From the NCBI GenBank assembly GCA_049515175.1, contig JBEKUI010000167.1, forward strand, positions 1 through 10,540: a DNA stretch of 10,540 nt, given 5' to 3'. Position numbers and translations under genes: made by a program. Of the stretch, positions 6,706 through 10,540 are shown one piece after another. The notes beneath the pieces were generated by a model. The model worked only from the letters and a program-made list of their open reading frames with translations. It had not been told where the DNA came from and ran no database searches. Position 1 is the first letter of the stretch, and each line of letters opens with the position of its first letter. This DNA is from JACQNR01 sp049515175. GTDB taxonomy: Bacteria; Acidobacteriota; Terriglobia; UBA7540.

Positions 6706-7626
6706 ATGTACAAGAAATTTTACGGTTTGCGTGAAAACCCGTTTAATGTGACGCCGGACCCGCGATTCCTCTACCTCACCGAACACATCCAGGAAGCCCT
6801 GGCGTGTCTGCATTACGGCATCGAGAATCGCAAAGGATTCATCCTCCTTTCCGGGGAGGTGGGGACGGGCAAGACCACCCTCCTCCAGAAACTGCTCGAG
6901 AGTCTGCGCCAGCAGGGCGTGGCCACAGCTTTCGTTTTCAACCCGCGTCTCAGCACCGTTCAGTTTTTCGATTACATGCTGGGGGATTTTGGCCTGCCCA
7001 CCGAGCCCCGCGTGAAGAGCCAGATGTTGTTGCGGCTTAACCACTGGCTTTTGGAGCGGTACCGGGCCGGCGGGACCACCGTGCTGATCATCGACGAGGC
7101 GCAGAACCTGTCCCTGGAGGTTCTGGAGGAAGTCCGGTTGCTCACCAACCTGGAGACTTCCAGCGAGAAGCTGCTCCAGATCGTCCTCTCCGGGCAGCCC
7201 GAGCTGGAGCGCAAGCTCACTCTGCCGCAGGTCAGACAGCTCCGCCAGCGAATCACTTTGCGGAGCAAGACTTACCCCTTGGGTGCGGAAGAGACTCACC
7301 ACTATGTGGAAGAGCGTCTGCGCGTAGCCGGCTGGGACGGGCGACCCATCTTCACTCCTGAGGCCCTGGACACGATCCACCGCTACGCTTCCGGTATTCC
7401 CCGCGTGATCAACCTGCTCTGCGAGCACGCTTTGATCAGCGGTTTCGCCGATCAAGAGTCGCCGATCGGCCCGGGCACGATTGTTGAATTGGCCAAGGAG
7501 TTTGAACTGGACATCATCGGCCCCACGGCTCCTCCGCAGGGAGACACGCATCGCGAGCGCTATGGTCAAAAGCTGGCCGTAAACGAAAGCGGACCGTTGG
7601 CAACCCGTCTGCGCCGGTCGAACTGA
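6706..7626 (+). CDS. short ExeA-like AAA+ ATPase (PEP-CTERM/EPS-locus secretion ATPase), paralogue of the preceding gene
   Basis: A 306-residue soluble ATPase. It aligns without gaps to residues 1-275 of the upstream fusion, at roughly six identical residues in ten by eye. Walker A GEVGTGKT is at 50-57, Walker B VLIIDEAQ has D130/E131, and LLTNLE, LSGQPELERKL, RQLRQRITLR and SGIPRVINLLCE are all present, so it should be active. Similarity ends at the shared ELDI...PTAPP segment (about residue 276). The last 30 residues are polar, with no membrane helix or PEGA part. This is the usual size for the EPS-locus ATPase, so this gene may be the canonical form and the upstream one the elaborated form. 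ATPases of this group resemble ExeA/GspA, which help assemble secretion channels; their exact job in EPS loci is not settled. The gap to the upstream stop is 33 bases. Confidence 0.92.
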   Translation: MYKKFYGLRENPFNVTPDPRFLYLTEHIQEALACLHYGIENRKGFILLSGEVGTGKTTLLQKLLESLRQQGVATAFVFNPRLSTVQFFDYMLGDFGLPTEPRVKSQMLLRLNHWLLERYRAGGTTVLIIDEAQNLSLEVLEEVRLLTNLETSSEKLLQIVLSGQPELERKLTLPQVRQLRQRITLRSKTYPLGAEETHHYVEERLRVAGWDGRPIFTPEALDTIHRYASGIPRVINLLCEHALISGFADQESPIGPGTIVELAKEFELDIIGPTAPPQGDTHRERYGQKLAVNESGPLATRLRRSN

Positions 7627-7652
7627 GCTCCAATGAACCTGGAAAGGATTTT

Positions 7653-8582
7653 ATGAGCCGAATTCACGACGCCCTGAAGAAGGCGGAGCAAGACCGGATA
7701 GGTACCACGCGAACGCCCGCCGGGGCGGGCACGATGGAGGCGCCGCAGCCCCCGGTTGCGGCACCGGAAAGCCCGGTGACCAAACTCGCCCCCGAACCCC
7801 GCGCCGCCACCGCCCTTCTCGACGCGCTCACGGTCGAGACCTTGCTGGCGCGCTGTCCTGTTTCCGACTGGAAACAGGTCGCCAAGCCCCTCGTGACCGC
7901 GCAGGCCGGAGATTCGCAGCCCGGCAGTGAAGAATTCCGTTCGCTGCGGTCCAGGCTGTATCAGAGCCGGGCCACCGCGCCTTTGCGCAAGGTCCTCGTT
8001 ACGAGCCCTTTGCCGCAGGAAGGCAAAACCTACGTGGCGGCCAATCTTGCCCACGTCATTGTCCGGCAACGCGAGCGGCGGGCGCTGCTGATTGATGGAG
8101 ACCTGCGTTGGTCGAGGCTCCACAGTGTCCTGGGGACGAATCCCTCCCCGGGCCTGACGGAGTATTTGCGCGGGGAGGTGGACGAGCTCGCCGTCGTTCA
8201 GCGGGGCGCGCTGGAGAACCTCTTCTTCATCCCGGGAGGCAAGTCGGTTTCCAATGCCGCTGAGCTTATTGCCAATGGACGCCTCAAGATCCTGCTCGAC
8301 CGGCTGTCTCCCCTGTTCGACTGGGTCATCATCGACTCGCCTCCTTCGGTGGCTATGTCCGATGCGAGCTTGCTGGCGGATATGTGCGACGGCGTGCTCA
8401 TGGTCATTGCCTCCGGGAAGACGCCTTTCGACGTGGCTCAGAAAGCCCGGGAGCAGTTTAAGAAGTGCCGTTTGCTGGGCGTCGTGCTGAATCGAGTCGA
8501 ACCGCACGCGACCGGGAGCCACTACTATTACGGCTATTACCGCGGCGGGGGGAGCGGGAAAAAGCCAAAAGGTAACCACTAG
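7653..8582 (+). CDS. stand-alone bacterial tyrosine autokinase (BY-kinase, EPS/PEP-CTERM-locus type)
   Basis: A 309-residue cytoplasmic kinase of the CpsD/Wzc-C-terminal family. It should work with the separate chain-length protein at 2492-4042, cycling between phosphorylated and unphosphorylated oligomers to control polymer synthesis. It starts with MSRIHDALKKAEQDR, typical of this subfamily, followed by a variable linker to about residue 85. Walker A is SPLPQEGKT (118-126), Walker A' is LLIDGDLRW (D148, D150, R152) and Walker B is VIIDSPP (D228). The C-terminal tail has HYYYGYY (tyrosines 291-293, 295, 296), the expected autophosphorylation cluster, then Gly/Lys-rich residues. Two small differences from the commonest pattern are Q122 where PGEGK is usual and W153 after DLR where Arg is usual. 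A purine-rich ribosome binding site (GGAAAGGA, 7641-7648) precedes the ATG. Its stop codon shares a base with the next start. Confidence 0.93.
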   Translation: MSRIHDALKKAEQDRIGTTRTPAGAGTMEAPQPPVAAPESPVTKLAPEPRAATALLDALTVETLLARCPVSDWKQVAKPLVTAQAGDSQPGSEEFRSLRSRLYQSRATAPLRKVLVTSPLPQEGKTYVAANLAHVIVRQRERRALLIDGDLRWSRLHSVLGTNPSPGLTEYLRGEVDELAVVQRGALENLFFIPGGKSVSNAAELIANGRLKILLDRLSPLFDWVIIDSPPSVAMSDASLLADMCDGVLMVIASGKTPFDVAQKAREQFKKCRLLGVVLNRVEPHATGSHYYYGYYRGGGSGKKPKGNH

Positions 8583-9973
8583 TGATTCGGCTATTCAACG
8601 TCTACTATCCGACTCGGGTCCTGCTCCTGCTGGTGGGGGAGGCTGTGCTGGTCTCCGCCTCCTTCGCTCTGGCCGCGTTCGTGCGCTACGGCCCCGACAC
8701 GGTCCTTTTCCTGAACTACGAGGGCGGCCTGGGCCAGATCGGGCTGGCCGCCGGGATCAGCCTGCTGTGCCTGTATTACTTTGATCTGTACGACACGCTG
8801 ATTATCAGCAACTCGCGCGAAGTCCTGACGCGCCTGATTCAGGTGCTGGGCGTCACCTGTCTGATCATGGCGCCGCTCTCCTACATACTTCCGGCGGCGC
8901 GGCTCGAAGCCCGGGTTTTCCTCCTGGGGATTGTCTTTGCGGGCGTGCTCCTGGCAGTGTGGCGGAAGATTTTTTTGGTCATCAACGCCTCGCCCAGTCT
9001 GGCGCGCCGCGCCATCCTGCTCGGCACGGGACCACAGGTCGCCTCCTTGTGCAAGGAAATTGAGAAGCGGCCCGAGTGGGGGGTGAAAATCGTCGGCTAT
9101 GTCGGGCGGCCTCCGGAATCGCCGGGTGCCCTGAATGGGCTGCCGCGCCTGGGGGACCTCGAGCAACTCAACGCTGTCGTCGAAAAGGAAGGCATCAGCC
9201 AGGTCATCGTGGCGCTGGGAGAGCGGCGCGGCCGCCTTCCGGTCGAAGACCTGCTGCGCCTCAAAACCCGCGGTGTCCTCGTACAGGATGGCAGCGACGC
9301 CTACGAAAGCCTGACCGGAAAAGTTTCGCTCGATTCATTCCGCCTGAGCTGGCTGCTTTTTTCGAGAGGTTACCCGGTTTCGCATTTCGTTCTGCTCTAT
9401 AAGCGGTTGACGTCGATCCTGCTCTCGGCCGCCGGCCTGATTCTGGCGCTGCCGGTCACGGCCTTGATTGCGCTTGCCATCAAGTTGGATTCGAAAGGGC
9501 CGGTCGTCTTCCGCCAGAAGAGAGTGGGCCAGGACGGAAAGCTCTTCGACCTTTACAAATTCCGTTCCATGCACCTCAATGCCGAGCCCGAAGGGGAGTC
9601 CCGGCCGGCGCAGGAAAACGACCAGCGGATTACTCGCGTGGGACGCTGGATCCGGCGGGCGCGGCTGGATGAAGTGCCGCAGCTTTACAACATCCTGGTC
9701 GGCGACATGTACTTCATCGGCCCGCGCCCCTTCGTGCCATTTCAGGAGCACGAACTGGCGGAAAAGATTCCGTTCTACCGCCAGCGCTGGTCGGTCCGGC
9801 CGGGGGCCACGGGCTGGGCACAGATCAATTACGGCTACTGCGAGACGGTCGAGGATAACGCCGAGAAACTCGCCTACGATCTTTTCTACATCAAGAACAT
9901 GTCCCTGGGGCTGGACCTGCTGATTGCCTTCCGGACGATCAAAGTTCTGCTCCTCGGCCGGGGGTCACGTTAG
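8582..9973 (+). CDS. polyprenyl-phosphate sugar-phosphate transferase (EPS initiating enzyme, PEP-CTERM/EPS-locus type)
   Basis: A 463-residue membrane enzyme that transfers a sugar phosphate from a nucleotide sugar to undecaprenyl phosphate, the first committed step of repeat-unit assembly. Four membrane segments lie at about 12-36, 48-68, 85-105 and 109-132. A Rossmann-like nucleotide-binding domain (CoA-binding type) follows, with LLGTGP at 146-151. The catalytic bacterial sugar transferase domain runs from about 274: a membrane-inserted helix at 278-303, FRQKRVGQDGKLFDLYKFRSM from 310, the catalytic-type Asp-Glu pair D363/E364 in RLDEVPQLYN, GPRP at 380-383 and RPGATGWAQ. The start is a GTG overlapping the kinase TAG (TAGTG); the resulting MIRLFNVYYPTR matches how this family usually begins. 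The sugar specificity cannot be told from sequence. Confidence 0.94.
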   Translation: MIRLFNVYYPTRVLLLLVGEAVLVSASFALAAFVRYGPDTVLFLNYEGGLGQIGLAAGISLLCLYYFDLYDTLIISNSREVLTRLIQVLGVTCLIMAPLSYILPAARLEARVFLLGIVFAGVLLAVWRKIFLVINASPSLARRAILLGTGPQVASLCKEIEKRPEWGVKIVGYVGRPPESPGALNGLPRLGDLEQLNAVVEKEGISQVIVALGERRGRLPVEDLLRLKTRGVLVQDGSDAYESLTGKVSLDSFRLSWLLFSRGYPVSHFVLLYKRLTSILLSAAGLILALPVTALIALAIKLDSKGPVVFRQKRVGQDGKLFDLYKFRSMHLNAEPEGESRPAQENDQRITRVGRWIRRARLDEVPQLYNILVGDMYFIGPRPFVPFQEHELAEKIPFYRQRWSVRPGATGWAQINYGYCETVEDNAEKLAYDLFYIKNMSLGLDLLIAFRTIKVLLLGRGSR

Positions 9974-9980
9974 GACTGCG

Positions 9981-10540
9981 ATGAAATGCATTTTCTCCGT
10001 GGACGTCGAAGACTGGTTCCATATCCTCGACGTCCCTTCCACGCCTTCGCTCGCCGCCTGGGACTCTCTGCCTTCGCGGGTCGAGAAGAATTTTCTCAAG
10101 CTGATGGATCTCTTCAGCGAGCGCGACGTGCGCGTGACCTGCTTTTTCCTCGGTTGGGTGGCGGAGAAGTTCCCCCATCTCGTGAAAGAAGCGGAGAGAC
10201 GCGGCCACGAGGTTGCTTCCCACGGCTATGCGCATCGCCTGGTGTACGAGATGACGCCGGAGGAATTCCTTGGCGACACGCGCCGGTCCAAAGCGATTCT
10301 GGAGAATATCGTTGGCCACCCCATCCTGGGCTATCGTTCCTCGGGTTTCTCGGTGACCGATCGGACGCCGTGGTTCTTTGAGGCTCTCAGTGAGGCGGGA
10401 TTCCAGTACGACTCTTCGGTGTTTCCCGCTCCCCGGCAGCACGGAGGGCTGGAGGGCGCGCACCTGGCCCCTTACCGGATCGAGACGCCGAACGGCATCC
10501 TGACGGAGTTCCCGGTGACGGTCGCCAAAGTGGCGGGTCG
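9981..10540 (+). CDS. NodB-family polysaccharide deacetylase (PEP-CTERM/EPS-locus type), 5' part
   Basis: The reading frame is open from the ATG at 9981 to the window edge (186 codons visible), so the C-terminus is missing. The start MKCIFSVDVEDWFH is typical of EPS-locus deacetylases, with D8 and D11 in the place of the NodB first motif. VASHGYAH supplies the HxxxH metal-binding pair (H81, H85). GYRSSGFSVT and the later AGFQYDSSVFP match the remaining NodB core segments. There is no signal peptide, which is normal for this subfamily. It should remove acetyl groups from amino sugars in the polymer or its lipid-linked precursor. AGGA at 9972-9975, inside the previous stop region, is a well-placed ribosome binding site, so translation is probably coupled to the transferase gene seven bases upstream. 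Family members usually carry a further C-terminal domain of unknown function, which would lie outside the window. Confidence 0.93.
   Translation, partial: MKCIFSVDVEDWFHILDVPSTPSLAAWDSLPSRVEKNFLKLMDLFSERDVRVTCFFLGWVAEKFPHLVKEAERRGHEVASHGYAHRLVYEMTPEEFLGDTRRSKAILENIVGHPILGYRSSGFSVTDRTPWFFEALSEAGFQYDSSVFPAPRQHGGLEGAHLAPYRIETPNGILTEFPVTVAKVAG

Noticed and set aside
6025..7569. A 514-codon open frame on the minus strand spanning the end of the long ATPase, the gap and most of the short ATPase.
   Set aside because: It is antisense to sequence encoding conserved AAA+ and PEGA motifs on the plus strand, contains no recognisable domain, and is explained by high GC at third positions removing antisense stops.
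7566..8579. A 337-codon open frame on the minus strand opposite the tyrosine kinase.
   Set aside because: The plus strand clearly encodes a BY-kinase with all Walker motifs; the antisense translation is Arg/Gly/Gln-rich with no family resemblance.
9986..10381. A 131-codon plus-strand open frame overlapping the start of the deacetylase.
   Set aside because: The frame from ATG 9981 encodes the conserved NodB motifs and stays open to the window edge; this one is an Arg/Pro-rich shifted-frame shadow.
1..10540. Search for RNA genes, CRISPR arrays, insertion sequences, attachment sites and bidirectional promoters.
   Set aside because: None found by eye; coding sequence fills almost all of the window and all genes point the same way.

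Overview
The window is a densely packed, all plus-strand stretch of an exopolysaccharide synthesis and export locus from a GC-rich Gram-negative bacterium. The gene set matches the polysaccharide loci that accompany exosortase/PEP-CTERM (XrtA-type) systems: sigma-54 activator, short polysaccharide export protein, outer-membrane barrel, Wzz-like chain-length protein, ExeA-like ATPase, stand-alone tyrosine autokinase, polyprenyl-phosphate sugar transferase and NodB-type deacetylase. No exosortase or PEP-CTERM substrate lies inside the window, so that link is inferred from family resemblance. An outer membrane is implied by the export protein and barrel. Acidobacteriota is my best guess at lineage, by gene style only; other GC-rich Gram-negative phyla are possible.

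Layout: 1-363 is the C-terminal end of a sigma-54-dependent activator. 382-1011 is a short, secreted Wza-like export protein. 1024-2442 is a predicted outer-membrane beta-barrel. 2492-4042 is the inner-membrane chain-length determinant. 4054-6672 is an ExeA-like ATPase fused, through a Pro/Ala-rich linker and one membrane helix, to four PEGA-like modules arranged as two near-identical tandem repeats. 6706-7626 is a second, short paralogue of the same ATPase. 7653-8582 is a BY-kinase with a tyrosine-rich tail. 8582-9973 is the initiating sugar transferase. 9981 to the window end is a polysaccharide deacetylase cut off by the boundary. The largest gap between genes is 49 bases and most are under 35, so this looks like one transcription unit. 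No promoter, terminator, RNA gene, insertion sequence or CRISPR array was found.

Working model (inference): the sugar transferase loads the first sugar onto a lipid carrier. The repeat unit is finished and polymerised by genes outside the window. The Wzz-like protein and the separate tyrosine kinase control chain length. The polymer crosses the periplasm and outer membrane through the short export protein, which lacks its own membrane-spanning end, together with the adjacent barrel. The deacetylase modifies the polymer. The two ATPases probably serve assembly of the envelope complex; the PEGA-bearing one could reach into the periplasm. The most unusual items are the ATPase-TM-PEGA fusion, its recent internal duplication, and its tandem short paralogue.
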